Source: Hornefia butyriciproducens
GTDB lineage: Bacteria; Bacillota; Clostridia; Peptostreptococcales; Anaerovoracaceae
Length of the DNA stretch: 64,000 nucleotides
Reading direction: 5' to 3'
Assembly: GCF_009695915.1 (NCBI RefSeq)
Contig: NZ_VUMZ01000006.1
Coordinates: forward strand, 1 to 64,000
The position numbers were made by a program, and so were the translations under genes. Below are positions 25,839-35,220 of the stretch, piece by piece. The notes beneath the pieces are model-generated. The model did not search any database. It saw only the letters and a program-made list of their open reading frames with translations, and was not told the origin of the DNA. Position 1 is the stretch's first letter; the number at the start of each line of letters is the position of its first letter.

Positions 25839-26396
25839 ATGAATTTACCGAACAAACTGACGGTTTGCCGTATGATCGCGGTACCGTTTTTCATCGCCGC
25901 GTATCTGACCGGGTACTTTATAATCGCACTGATCATCTTTATCGCGGCGTCATTCACGGATATGCTTGACGGAAAAATCGCCAGGAAATACAATCTGGTT
26001 TCCAATTTCGGAAAAATCATGGATCCTCTGGCAGACAAAATTCTCGTGTACTCTGCGTTCTGCCTGATGATCGGCGACGGAACGATTCCTGCCTGGATGC
26101 TGATCGTCATCCTGGCACGTGAATTTGTCGTCAGCGGCGTCCGTACTGTCGCAGCATCCGACGGAATCGTCATCGCGGCGGCCATGAGCGGCAAAGCCAA
26201 GACAGTGCTTCAGATGATCGCAGTACCTCTGCTGCTGTTCATGCTGGCACTGAAAGGAAACGCCGGCGGCGCGGAACAGATCATTTACTATCTGGCATAC
26301 GGATTCCTATGGGCATCTCTGATCATGACTGTCTATTCAGGAATCGAATACATCGTCAAAAACAGCAATGTGTTTAAGGAAGAAAGCAAATCATGA
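25839..26396 (+). CDS. pgsA: CDP-diacylglycerol-glycerol-3-phosphate 3-phosphatidyltransferase
   Basis: 185 aa, membrane protein with about four to six helices. It starts LPNKLTVCRM, and the CDP-alcohol phosphotransferase signature runs from DGKIAR through G and MDPLAD with conserved Asp residues. It makes phosphatidylglycerol phosphate, the precursor of phosphatidylglycerol. ATG 25839 is used because GGGAGG precedes it; a longer in-frame start inside rimO is not needed. rimO-pgsA-cinA-recA is a familiar Firmicutes order. Confidence 0.94.
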   Translation: MNLPNKLTVCRMIAVPFFIAAYLTGYFIIALIIFIAASFTDMLDGKIARKYNLVSNFGKIMDPLADKILVYSAFCLMIGDGTIPAWMLIVILAREFVVSGVRTVAASDGIVIAAAMSGKAKTVLQMIAVPLLLFMLALKGNAGGAEQIIYYLAYGFLWASLIMTVYSGIEYIVKNSNVFKEESKS

Positions 26397-26935
26397 ACGG
26401 CGGAAGAACTGAAACAGCAGAAGATTTTTTCAGCGAAGGGCTCTTCAGTGCATCAGAACGTCTGCTGATTCGGTCAGCGGGAAGAAAACTTGTAGAAAAC
26501 CATATTACAATATCCTGCTGTGAATCCTGTACCGGCGGACTGTTTGCGGCGGCACTGACCGGAGTTCCCGGAATCTCCGGTGTATTTGACAGGGGGCTTG
26601 TCACCTATACTGAGCGTGCCAAAATGGAGGAACTTGGCGTCAGGAAGGAAACGCTGGCGACTCATACAGTTTACAGCGCGGAGGTCGCCCGGGAGATGGC
26701 AGAAGGCCTGTACAGAAAGACAGGGAGCGATATCTGTGTTTCCGTAACCGGGATCGCCGGTCCGGACGGGGCACTCCCCGGAAAGCCGGTTGGAACAGTC
26801 TATATCGGCTGCTGTCATTGCGGAAAGGTTCAGGTTGAGATGCTGCAGACAGGAAGCTGCAGCCGGAGCCGGAATCGCCGTGATGCAGTTATTGCGATGT
26901 TTCGTCTGGTCGTGAACACTCTGAAAGAAGAATAA
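26393..26935 (+). CDS. pncC: CinA C-terminal domain protein, nicotinamide-nucleotide amidohydrolase
   Basis: 180 aa containing only the PncC (CinA C-terminal) domain: SCCESCTGGLFAAALT, GVSGIFD-like GIPGISGVFDRG, YTERAKMEELGV, and VTGIAGPDG are clearly recognisable. It deamidates nicotinamide mononucleotide to nicotinate mononucleotide, recycling pyridine nucleotides. The N-terminal competence-damage domain of full CinA is absent. About 30 extra residues precede the domain. The start overlaps the pgsA stop, and recA lies downstream behind separate promoters. Confidence 0.88.
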   Translation: MNGGRTETAEDFFSEGLFSASERLLIRSAGRKLVENHITISCCESCTGGLFAAALTGVPGISGVFDRGLVTYTERAKMEELGVRKETLATHTVYSAEVAREMAEGLYRKTGSDICVSVTGIAGPDGALPGKPVGTVYIGCCHCGKVQVEMLQTGSCSRSRNRRDAVIAMFRLVVNTLKEE

Positions 26936-26936
26936 A

Positions 26937-26979
26937 TTGACATTAAATGGTAATCGTGATATAGTGTGGTTACCATTTA
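26937..26979 (+). promoter_or_regulatory. Consensus promoter framed by a 10-bp inverted repeat upstream of recA
   Basis: TTGACA (26937-26942), 17 bp, TATAGT (26960-26965). The perfect inverted repeat TAAATGGTAA (26944-26953) and TTACCATTTA (26970-26979), 16 bases apart, places one arm between -35 and -10 and the other at the transcription start. This geometry fits a repressor operator. The repeat is not a LexA box or another operator I know. The promoter would give a long recA leader, about 220 nt, separate from the SOS promoter. Confidence 0.6.
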
Positions 26980-27127
26980 TTTACATATTATTCAGATACA
27001 TATTCCACCCGCTATGGCTTTCAGCCGGAAAATGCATCGTTTGTTTTTCATGTAAACGCTTGCATAGAAGACTGCGTTGCGTTATTCGGACGAGGAGAAA
27101 GCACGAGTGACCGACGGGAATAAAGAC

Positions 27128-27174
27128 TTGACAAAAGACCGGTTTCATGTAGAATAAAATAAGAACAAATGTTC
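27128..27174 (+). promoter_or_regulatory. recA promoter with a LexA box
   Basis: TTGACA (27128-27133), 16 bp, TAGAAT (27150-27155). A perfect Gram-positive LexA (Cheo) box GAACAAATGTTC lies at 27163-27174, at the transcription start. LexA binding there would repress recA until DNA damage. The ribosome site GGAGGTAAGG follows. Confidence 0.88.
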
Positions 27175-27190
27175 TTTGTGGAGGTAAGGA

Positions 27191-28279
27191 ATGGCAAAAT
27201 CAACAGAAAAAGATGCACGGGAGAAGGCGCTGAATGATGCACTGTCCCGCATACAGAAGCAGTTCGGGCAAGGTGCAGTCATGAAATTGGGTGACGCAAG
27301 CGCTCATATGAATATAGAAACGATTTCCACCGGCTCTCTGAGTCTTGATATGGCAACGGGGGTAGGCGGTGTACCGAGAGGAAGAGTCGTCGAGATCTAC
27401 GGACCGGAATCCTCCGGCAAAACAACGCTGACGCTTCACATCGTGGCAGAAGCACAGAAGGCCGGCGGTAAAGCCGCATTTATCGATGCGGAGCATGCTC
27501 TTGATCCGGTTTATGCGAAGAATCTTGGGGTGCAGATAGACGACTTGCTGGTTTCACAGCCGGATACCGGCGAGCAGGCTCTTGAAATCTGCGATATGCT
27601 GGCCAGCAGCGGCGCTATCGACGTGATCGTCATCGACTCTGTCGCCGCCCTGGTGCCGAAGGCGGAGATCCAGGGAGAAATGGGCGACTCCCACGTAGGC
27701 CTGCAGGCGAGACTGATGTCGCAGGCACTCCGTAAACTGACGGGAACTGTGAACAGAACCAATACCTGCGTTATCTTTATCAATCAGCTCCGTGAGAAGG
27801 TCGGTGTCATGTTCGGAAATCCGGAGGTTACAACCGGCGGACGCGCGCTGAAATTTTACTCTTCCATGCGCATGGATGTAAGACGGATAGAAACCATCAA
27901 GCAGGGCGATCAGATGCTTGGCAACCGCACCCGCGTTAAAATCGTAAAGAATAAAGTTGCTCCGCCCTTTAAAAAAGCCGAATTCGATATCATGTACGGC
28001 AGAGGCATTTCGCTGTCCGGCGATGTGCTCGACTGTGCCGTCAACGAAGGAATCGTGAAAAAGGCGGGCTCATGGTTCAGTTACAACGGCGACCGCATCG
28101 GACAGGGACGTGAAAATGTAAAGAACTATCTGGAAGCCAATCCGGAAACCCTGGAGGAAATCAGACGGAAGGTCATGGATACTCTTGACGCCGGCGAGGG
28201 GCAGACCGCAGATGCTCCTGATACACCTGCGGTACCAGAGGACATTGTCGTCGATGAGGACGGCGTGATCATCGAATAG
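27191..28279 (+). CDS. recA: Recombinase RecA
   Basis: 362 aa, normal. Core motifs are Walker [10 protein letters not shown] (about 71-79), Walker [19 protein letters not shown] and the L1/L2 loops, and an acidic C-terminal tail (EDIVVDEDG). RecA forms filaments on single-stranded DNA for homologous recombination and stimulates LexA self-cleavage. It is SOS-controlled through the box at 27163. recX, often next to recA, is absent. Confidence 0.98.
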   Translation: MAKSTEKDAREKALNDALSRIQKQFGQGAVMKLGDASAHMNIETISTGSLSLDMATGVGGVPRGRVVEIYGPESSGKTTLTLHIVAEAQKAGGKAAFIDAEHALDPVYAKNLGVQIDDLLVSQPDTGEQALEICDMLASSGAIDVIVIDSVAALVPKAEIQGEMGDSHVGLQARLMSQALRKLTGTVNRTNTCVIFINQLREKVGVMFGNPEVTTGGRALKFYSSMRMDVRRIETIKQGDQMLGNRTRVKIVKNKVAPPFKKAEFDIMYGRGISLSGDVLDCAVNEGIVKKAGSWFSYNGDRIGQGRENVKNYLEANPETLEEIRRKVMDTLDAGEGQTADAPDTPAVPEDIVVDEDGVIIE

Positions 28280-28327
28280 ATTTTCGCAGAACGGACTGCT
28301 CTGTAACAGCAGAAGGGAGATTCTTCC

Positions 28328-29767
28328 ATGCAGAACGATGAACTTAAATATCTGACCGTTCCGCTTCCCGACGACATTCTTGCCGAGCGGATGAGCGGAC
28401 ATTTCGAGAACGAAATAAAAATGATTCAATTCCGCCTTTCCGACCGTTTGCTGTCTCGGGCGATGAGATCGCGTCTGGAATACGAGCTGGAAAATATCAC
28501 GGTACTGCGCAGGCGGTACACGATTTCTCCAGACGAGGCCGTAAAAATGATGCAGGTAATCATTCCGGATTTTACCGCAGAGGAGCTTGAGACGCTCCGT
28601 ATTCAGTCGCGCGCCGACTGGATCTATCTGAACGGGGAAGTCCGGTTCATAGACAGCTTTCGCGGAACGCTGCTGGAGACCTATCCGGAATACCGAAGGC
28701 GTGCTCGCAGGCCGGAGGAAGATTCGCGGCTGAAAGATGAATGCGTTGAAAAATCCGGCACGGTGAAATGTCTGGCGGCACATATCCATATCATACACAG
28801 TATCCGAATCGACGGAGAAGATGTCCGGGAGGGAGAATCGCTGCTGGTTCATATGCCTTTTCCGCATAAGACTGCGGAGATCAGTGATGTACGTTTAATC
28901 CGATCCTCGCGGAAACCGGTCAGGCTTCCGGAGGAAGACGAACTGCAGCCGACGGTCTGCTTCCGGGACACGGCCGCACAGAACCTGACCTTTGAAATTG
29001 AATATTCGCTGACCACGACATATCCTGTTACCGACATGGAAGCACTCGGCAGGATTACAGACGGAATCGCGCTGGTTCCTCCGTCAGGCACAGCGAATGA
29101 TTACAGACTCAATGTACCGGGACAGGGAATAATCGAATATCCGGAAAATGTTAAACCGTATCTTTCGGAGAAACTCCCGCATATTATTTTCTCACCATAT
29201 CTGAAAGCTCTTTCGGACGAGATATGCGGGAATGAATTTTCGCCGCTGCGAAGGGCGAGGCTGATTTATGATTTTGTGACAACCCGGATGGAATATCGCT
29301 TTATGCGTGATTATTTCGCGGTTGAGAGCATCGCGGAATCTGCTGCGGCGTCGCTGCGGGGGGACTGCGGCGTGCAGGCGATACTTTTCATCGCGCTGTG
29401 CAGGATCAGCGGGATTCCCGCCCGCTGGCAGTCCGGACTTATCGCTTCTCCTGAACATGTCGGAGAACATGACTGGGCGATGTTCTGGATTCCGGAAGCC
29501 GGATGGCTGTATACTGATCCGTCTTACGGAAACTCTGCCTGTGCGAAAGGCAACACGGCGCAGTGGAACTTTTATTTCGGGAATCTGGATCCATATCGCA
29601 TTCCGATCAATAACGAGATGCAGGCAGAGCTTATACCGAAAAAAAAGTTCTCGCGGATAGATCCCATCGATAATCAGTGCGGAGAGGCAGAATGCGAGAG
29701 TGCGGGAATCCGCCTTAACGGACTTCACCGGACCTATACCGGAGTAGATATACGTCTGATGGATTGA
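28328..29767 (+). CDS. Transglutaminase-like domain protein
   Basis: 479 aa, apparently cytoplasmic (no signal peptide). The C-terminal half holds a transglutaminase-like fold with the three catalytic positions: Cys in RGDCGVQA (near 346), His in EHDWAMFW (near 380) and Asp in YTDPSYG (near 396). The N-terminal 280 residues contain a helical part and a beta-rich domain I do not recognise. Such proteins act as peptidases or amide-cleaving/cross-linking enzymes; the substrate is unknown. AAGGGAG precedes the ATG. It follows recA by 48 bases with no terminator between. Confidence 0.8.
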   Translation: MQNDELKYLTVPLPDDILAERMSGHFENEIKMIQFRLSDRLLSRAMRSRLEYELENITVLRRRYTISPDEAVKMMQVIIPDFTAEELETLRIQSRADWIYLNGEVRFIDSFRGTLLETYPEYRRRARRPEEDSRLKDECVEKSGTVKCLAAHIHIIHSIRIDGEDVREGESLLVHMPFPHKTAEISDVRLIRSSRKPVRLPEEDELQPTVCFRDTAAQNLTFEIEYSLTTTYPVTDMEALGRITDGIALVPPSGTANDYRLNVPGQGIIEYPENVKPYLSEKLPHIIFSPYLKALSDEICGNEFSPLRRARLIYDFVTTRMEYRFMRDYFAVESIAESAAASLRGDCGVQAILFIALCRISGIPARWQSGLIASPEHVGEHDWAMFWIPEAGWLYTDPSYGNSACAKGNTAQWNFYFGNLDPYRIPINNEMQAELIPKKKFSRIDPIDNQCGEAECESAGIRLNGLHRTYTGVDIRLMD

Positions 29768-29816
29768 AAATCCGGACTGAAAATCCAGACTAAGGACTAA
29801 ATCCGGACTAAGGACT
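29768..29816. repeat. Degenerate 18-bp tandem repeat
   Basis: Two adjacent 18-bp units, AAATCCAGACTAAGGACT (29781-29798) and AAATCCGGACTAAGGACT (29799-29816), differ at one base and are preceded by a partial unit AAATCCGGACT (29768-29778). The repeat sits between the transglutaminase stop and the rplU promoter and does not look like a regulatory palindrome. It may have arisen by slippage. Confidence 0.7.
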
Positions 29817-29825
29817 GAAAATAGT

Positions 29826-29854
29826 TTGACAAGCCTTCTTTTATGTGCTAAACT
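29826..29854 (+). promoter_or_regulatory. rplU: Promoter of the rplU-rpmA operon
   Basis: TTGACA (29826-29831), 17 bp, TAAACT (29849-29854). Transcription should start near 29861, exactly at the beginning of the structured leader. Confidence 0.78.
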
Positions 29855-29860
29855 GACTAA

Positions 29861-29934
29861 GTTAGACCGCTCGGAAAGGGTTCCTTTAAAGTGCGTATGC
29901 GCTACCCGAAAAGGCGAGACTGGTAAGAGGAGGT
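29861..29934 (+). ncRNA. Probable L21 ribosomal-protein leader
   Basis: The RNA begins GUUAGACCGCUCGG and ends GGCGAGACUGGUAAGAGGAGG. CTCG (29870-29873) can pair with CGAG (29915-29918), ACC with the GGT of ACTGGT, and AGGGT (29877-29881) with ACCC (29904-29907). This layout and the AGACCGCUC...GAGACUGGU ends resemble the L21 leader of Firmicutes, thought to bind L21 for autoregulation. Assignment is from memory of the family; a covariance search would settle it. Confidence 0.6.
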
Positions 29935-29943
29935 AACAGAAAT

Positions 29944-30459
29944 ATGTATGCAGTAATTGAAACCGGCGGAAAGCAGTACCGCGTTCAGGAAGGTGATGTG
30001 CTTTCTGTGGAGAAGCTGGGAGTTGAGGCTGGTGAACTTGTCGCTTTCGACAAAGTCCTCGTGCTGAGTGATGACAACGGAATTCAGGTCGGAACGCCGT
30101 ATGTGGACGGAGCCAAGGTTGTCGGCGAGGTCAAGGAAAACGGAAAAGGCCAGAAAGTGATCATCTTCAAGTACAAGAGCAAGAAGGATTACAGAAAGAA
30201 ACAGGGTCACAGACAGCCGTATTCTCTGGTACAGATCACAAGTCTCACAGGAGAGATGAAAAAGGCGGAGAAGCCTGCGGAGGCAGAAACATCCGAACCG
30301 AAGGCAGAGGAAACCGAGACTCCGGAAGCTAAAGAGAAAAAGGTTTCAGCGTCCATGAAAAAGGATGAGCTGATTGCCTATGCAAAGGAACATAATATCG
30401 AAATTGATGAGAAGGCCACCAAGGCAGTGATCATTGAGACGATTGAAAACGCTCAGTAG
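29944..30459 (+). CDS. rplU: 50S ribosomal protein L21 with a C-terminal SAP-like extension
   Basis: 171 aa, against about 103 for ordinary L21. Residues 1-103 are normal L21 (MYAVIETGGKQYRVQEGD, KKQGHRQPY). Residues 104-136 form a Glu/Pro/Ala-rich linker, and 137-171 form a small helical unit with the pattern of SAP/HeH or Rho-N-like nucleic-acid-binding domains (MKKDELIAYAKEHNIEID). L21 binds 23S rRNA in the large subunit; the extra domain would sit on the surface. AGAGGAGG precedes the ATG. rpmA follows after 31 bases without a prp gene between. Confidence 0.93.
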   Translation: MYAVIETGGKQYRVQEGDVLSVEKLGVEAGELVAFDKVLVLSDDNGIQVGTPYVDGAKVVGEVKENGKGQKVIIFKYKSKKDYRKKQGHRQPYSLVQITSLTGEMKKAEKPAEAETSEPKAEETETPEAKEKKVSASMKKDELIAYAKEHNIEIDEKATKAVIIETIENAQ

Positions 30460-30490
30460 GATTGTCATTCAGTAAGGAGGTGTACGGTCT

Positions 30491-30751
30491 ATGGCAAGTA
30501 AAAAGGGAGTAGGAAGCTCTAAGAACGGTCGTGAGTCCGAGTCCAAACGTTTAGGCGTCAAGACTGGTGACGGTCAGTTCGTTACAGCAGGAAGCATTCT
30601 GGTAAGACAGAGAGGTACCAAGCTTCATCCAGGCAATAATGTGGGAATCGGCGGTGATGATACGCTGTTCGCCAAGATTGACGGCGCTGTAAAATTTGAG
30701 AGAAAAGACAAGACCAGAAAACAGGTCAGTGTCTATCCGAAGGAAGCATAA
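30491..30751 (+). CDS. rpmA: 50S ribosomal protein L27, without the cleavable N-terminal extension
   Basis: 86 aa. It begins directly [16 protein letters not shown], so the Firmicutes-type pre-sequence (ending LQFFA before SKKG) that Prp removes is missing. This agrees with the absence of a prp gene between rplU and rpmA. L27 reaches the peptidyl-transferase centre with its N-terminus. The ribosome site AAGGAGGTG fixes the start. Confidence 0.96.
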   Translation: MASKKGVGSSKNGRESESKRLGVKTGDGQFVTAGSILVRQRGTKLHPGNNVGIGGDDTLFAKIDGAVKFERKDKTRKQVSVYPKEA

Positions 30752-30760
30752 AACACCAGG

Positions 30761-30789
30761 AGCCCCTATGCAAGTAGGGGCTTGTTTTT
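30761..30789 (+). terminator. Terminator of rplU-rpmA
   Basis: AGCCCCTA (30761-30768), loop TGCAAG, TAGGGGCT (30775-30782), then TGTTTTT. obgE, 18 bases further, may be reached by read-through. Confidence 0.88.
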
Positions 30790-30807
30790 GATTTTAGAGG
30801 GATATAG

Positions 30808-32100
<1,293 letters not shown>

Positions 32101-32117
32101 CAACGAGGAGGTCGGAC

Positions 32118-34472
32118 ATGTCAGAGTCCAGACGACTTACGGAAAAAGACTGCTTTGAATATTTTAGGAAATACAAAACTCCCCCGCATGTCATCGCTCA
32201 CTGCGAGGCGGTGAGCAAAACGGCTGTGAGAATTGCGGAGGAATTGAATCGCCATGGATATGACCTGGATATCGGACTGATCCGGTATGCCGGTCTTATT
32301 CACGATGTCGCACGTCTGCAGGAGCATCACGAGCAGGTTGCAGCAGACATGCTGGAGGCGGACGGCTTTTACGACGAGGCTGCAATCGTTCGAGTTCACA
32401 TGTTCTATAAATTCGGAGACATTAGCCAGATCAGTGAGACAGATCTCGTATGTCTCGGTGACCGCCTCGTCCGCGAGGACGAGTATGTGGGTCTGGACAA
32501 AAGAGTCGATTATCTGATTCACAAAAAAGGTGAGAATCCCGAGAGAACACGACACCTTCTGGCGGCCAGAGAAATGACCCGCGGTTATATGGATCAGATC
32601 GAGGCTGTGATCGGACGTACCGTGGACAGTCTGTTCCGTCCTCCGCTGGATTATCTGCTGAAACAAGTTGAGAAACCGGCACGCTATATCGGAAATGAAG
32701 TGAACGTCGTCGTGAAAGACCCGGCCGAGACCGAACTGCGTTTCGCATTTGCGTTTCCGGATATGTACGAAATCGGAATGTCGTATATGGGTCTGCAGAT
32801 CATCTACAATCTTGTGAACAAAATGGAAAAGATATGCTGCGAACGGGTTTTTGCACCCGCACCGGACATGGAGGCGCTTATGCGCCGGGAGAATTATCCT
32901 TTGTTCACGCTGGAGACAAAGACTCCCTGCCGGGAGATGGATCTCTTGGGATTCACGCTGCAGTATGAAATGTCGTTCACCAATATCCTCAATATGCTGG
33001 AGTTGTCAGAGATTCCTCTGCGTTCCGACGAGAGGAGCGAGAGAGATCCGCTGGTGATCGCCGGAGGGCCATGTGCCTTCAATCCAGAGCCTCTTGCGGA
33101 TTTCATCGACCTGTTCCTGATCGGCGATGGAGAGGAAGCGCTTCCGGAATTTCTGGAACTTATTCGTGTATGCCGTAAGCAGGGGCTGTCCCGGGAGGAA
33201 ACGCTGAAACGTGCCGCAGGACTGTCGGGCGTTTATGTTCCGTCCTTCTATGAGCCGGTTTACGATGCGTCGGGAGTCGTTCTCGAGTACAAAAAAAAGT
33301 GGTACGGAGCGCCTGACCGGGTACGCAAGGCGATCGTCAGTGATCTGAATCACGCGGAATATCCGGTAAACAACATCGTCCCGCTGATTGAAACCGTTCA
33401 TGACCGGGCTGTGGTGGAGACTTTCCGCGGATGTACCCGGGGATGCCGGTTCTGTCAGGCCGGAATGATTTACCGTCCTGTTCGCGAACGGAACCGGGAA
33501 AATATTCTCAGGATCGCTGCAGAACAGCTTAAGCGTACAGGGCATGACGAACTGGCGCTGATGTCTCTCTCCACCAGCGATTATTCGGATTTTGAGGGGC
33601 TTGCCATGGAACTGACAGAGTACTGCCGGGAACGCAATGTCTCCCTTTCTCTGCCGTCGCTGCGTCTGGACAGCTTTTCCTTCCAGGTGCTCGAGGAGAT
33701 TCAGAAGTACAAGAAATCGGGTCTGACTTTTGCCCCGGAAGCGGGAACACAGCGACTGCGGGATGTGATCAACAAAGGAATCACTGAGGAGGATATCTAC
33801 AGTGCGGTGGAGCAGGCGATTGAACTCGGATGGCGTCATGTGAAACTTTATTTCATGATCGGTCTGCCCTCTGAAACGGATGCGGATCTGGACGGAATCG
33901 CCGAAATTGCGAAGAACATCATCAATATTCATAAGCGTTCCGGACGGGGCGGACGCTTCAATGTGACCGTGAGCATTTCCAACTTTGTTCCAAAGGCACA
34001 TACACCGTTCCAGTGGTTCCCGCAGAATTCTACTGAGGAGTTTAAGCGAAAGCATGATTATCTGACGGAACGCCTCCGGATCAAGGGCGTCACGTATAAT
34101 TACCATGATGACGCCGTCAGCACCTGCGAGGCTGTATTCGCACGGGGCGACCGCCGATGCGGGCAGCTGCTGCTGAACGCACACCGGGCGGGATGCCGGT
34201 TCGACGGATGGAGTGAATATTTTGACCGTGATAAATGGAACGAACTCCTGCAAAACTGGGAGGTTGACTACCGTTTTTACACAGAGAGGGAACGATCCTG
34301 CGACGAGGTGTTCCCCTGGGATGTGATTGACAGCGGTGTGACAAAGGACTTTCTGCTCCGGGAGAACCGGAAGGCAGAGCAGGCGATGACAACGGCAGAC
34401 TGTCGTTCCGGCTGCTCTGGATGCGGCGTGAATCAATATACGTACTGCAGTCAGGAGGGATCTCATGTTTAA
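32118..34472 (+). CDS. HD-domain / B12-type radical SAM fusion protein (TIGR03960-like)
   Basis: 784 aa from ATG 32118, chosen for its GAGGAGG site; a TTG at 32097 would add seven residues. Residues 1-170 form an HD phosphohydrolase domain (His28, HD at 62-63, a later Asp near 115), as in YqeK/HDIG proteins. From about 180 the sequence follows the large uncharacterised radical SAM family found beside obg and rplU: a cobalamin-binding-like N-terminal half, then the cluster motif GCTRGCRFC (Cys439, 443, 446), and a Cys-rich tail with CRSGCSGCG. Its usual partner, the DUF2344 protein, overlaps its end. The pair is thought to act in RNA or ribosome modification, but this is not established. The HD fusion is unusual. 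Confidence 0.85.
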   Translation: MSESRRLTEKDCFEYFRKYKTPPHVIAHCEAVSKTAVRIAEELNRHGYDLDIGLIRYAGLIHDVARLQEHHEQVAADMLEADGFYDEAAIVRVHMFYKFGDISQISETDLVCLGDRLVREDEYVGLDKRVDYLIHKKGENPERTRHLLAAREMTRGYMDQIEAVIGRTVDSLFRPPLDYLLKQVEKPARYIGNEVNVVVKDPAETELRFAFAFPDMYEIGMSYMGLQIIYNLVNKMEKICCERVFAPAPDMEALMRRENYPLFTLETKTPCREMDLLGFTLQYEMSFTNILNMLELSEIPLRSDERSERDPLVIAGGPCAFNPEPLADFIDLFLIGDGEEALPEFLELIRVCRKQGLSREETLKRAAGLSGVYVPSFYEPVYDASGVVLEYKKKWYGAPDRVRKAIVSDLNHAEYPVNNIVPLIETVHDRAVVETFRGCTRGCRFCQAGMIYRPVRERNRENILRIAAEQLKRTGHDELALMSLSTSDYSDFEGLAMELTEYCRERNVSLSLPSLRLDSFSFQVLEEIQKYKKSGLTFAPEAGTQRLRDVINKGITEEDIYSAVEQAIELGWRHVKLYFMIGLPSETDADLDGIAEIAKNIINIHKRSGRGGRFNVTVSISNFVPKAHTPFQWFPQNSTEEFKRKHDYLTERLRIKGVTYNYHDDAVSTCEAVFARGDRRCGQLLLNAHRAGCRFDGWSEYFDRDKWNELLQNWEVDYRFYTERERSCDEVFPWDVIDSGVTKDFLLRENRKAEQAMTTADCRSGCSGCGVNQYTYCSQEGSHV

Positions 34473-35151
34473 ATATGTGCTGGAATTTTCCAAGCGTGGT
34501 TACATCAAATACACATCTCATCTCGATCTGCAGCGGATTATGAAACGGGCGTTCCGACGGGCCGGCATCGAGCTGCAGTACAGCAGGGGATATAATCCCC
34601 ATCCCAGGATGAGCCTCGCGCAGCCGCTTTCACTGGGCTACGAGGCAGACGCGGAGTGGCTGGAGATTGAAACCGAAGAGCCGGTAAGCGCGCACCGGTT
34701 TCTGACAGAATTGCAGAAAAATCTTCCGGAGGGAATTCAAATCGTCCGGTGCGGAGAAATAAAAGAAAAAAAATCTCTGGCAGCGTCTGTTTCCGGAGCT
34801 GTCTATACCGTTTGTTTCCCGGTGCCGTATTACAGAGAGGATTTCCCTGCGATAACGAAGCGCTATCTGGAACAGAAGCAGATTATTGTTCAAAAGAAAC
34901 AGAAAAAAAGCAAAGAACTGCGCGAAGTTGACATCCGCGAAAAAATCCGGACGATGACGACGGAAGAAGGATGCCGCGGGAAGCTGCGCATCCGGCTGGA
35001 ACTCGACTGCGGCAGCGCATCCAACCTGAGTCCGGAGCTTGTCATCCGTTCTTTTCTGGATTTCACCGGGCTCTCCTGCCGGCGGTATGAAATTGACGTG
35101 ACGCGGAACGGACTGATTCTGCCTCTTGACTATGCGATCCGATGGATGTAA
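34465..35151 (+). CDS. DUF2344 / TIGR03936 radical SAM-associated protein
   Basis: 228 aa. It begins FKYVLEFSKRGYIKYTSHLD, the typical start of the family, followed by RGYNPHPRMSLAQPLSLGYE. Found next to the large radical SAM protein in most genomes that have it, where the two can also be fused; here it overlaps its partner by 8 bases. A ribonuclease E/G gene, often next in line, is missing. Function unproven; probably the two proteins form one enzyme. Confidence 0.88.
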   Translation: MFKYVLEFSKRGYIKYTSHLDLQRIMKRAFRRAGIELQYSRGYNPHPRMSLAQPLSLGYEADAEWLEIETEEPVSAHRFLTELQKNLPEGIQIVRCGEIKEKKSLAASVSGAVYTVCFPVPYYREDFPAITKRYLEQKQIIVQKKQKKSKELREVDIREKIRTMTTEEGCRGKLRIRLELDCGSASNLSPELVIRSFLDFTGLSCRRYEIDVTRNGLILPLDYAIRWM

Positions 35152-35220
35152 AATAATGGAAGAAATAAAAGAGAAAGGAACCGATTCACGAAGGAAAGTA
35201 CAGGAAAAGGAACAGGCAAT

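Noticed and set aside
27107-27157. 16-codon GTG frame with GAGGAGA upstream, ending in the recA promoter
   Set aside because: It has a good ribosome-like site, but the frame runs through the -35 and -10 of recA and shows no family or hairpin logic; a chance frame is more likely.
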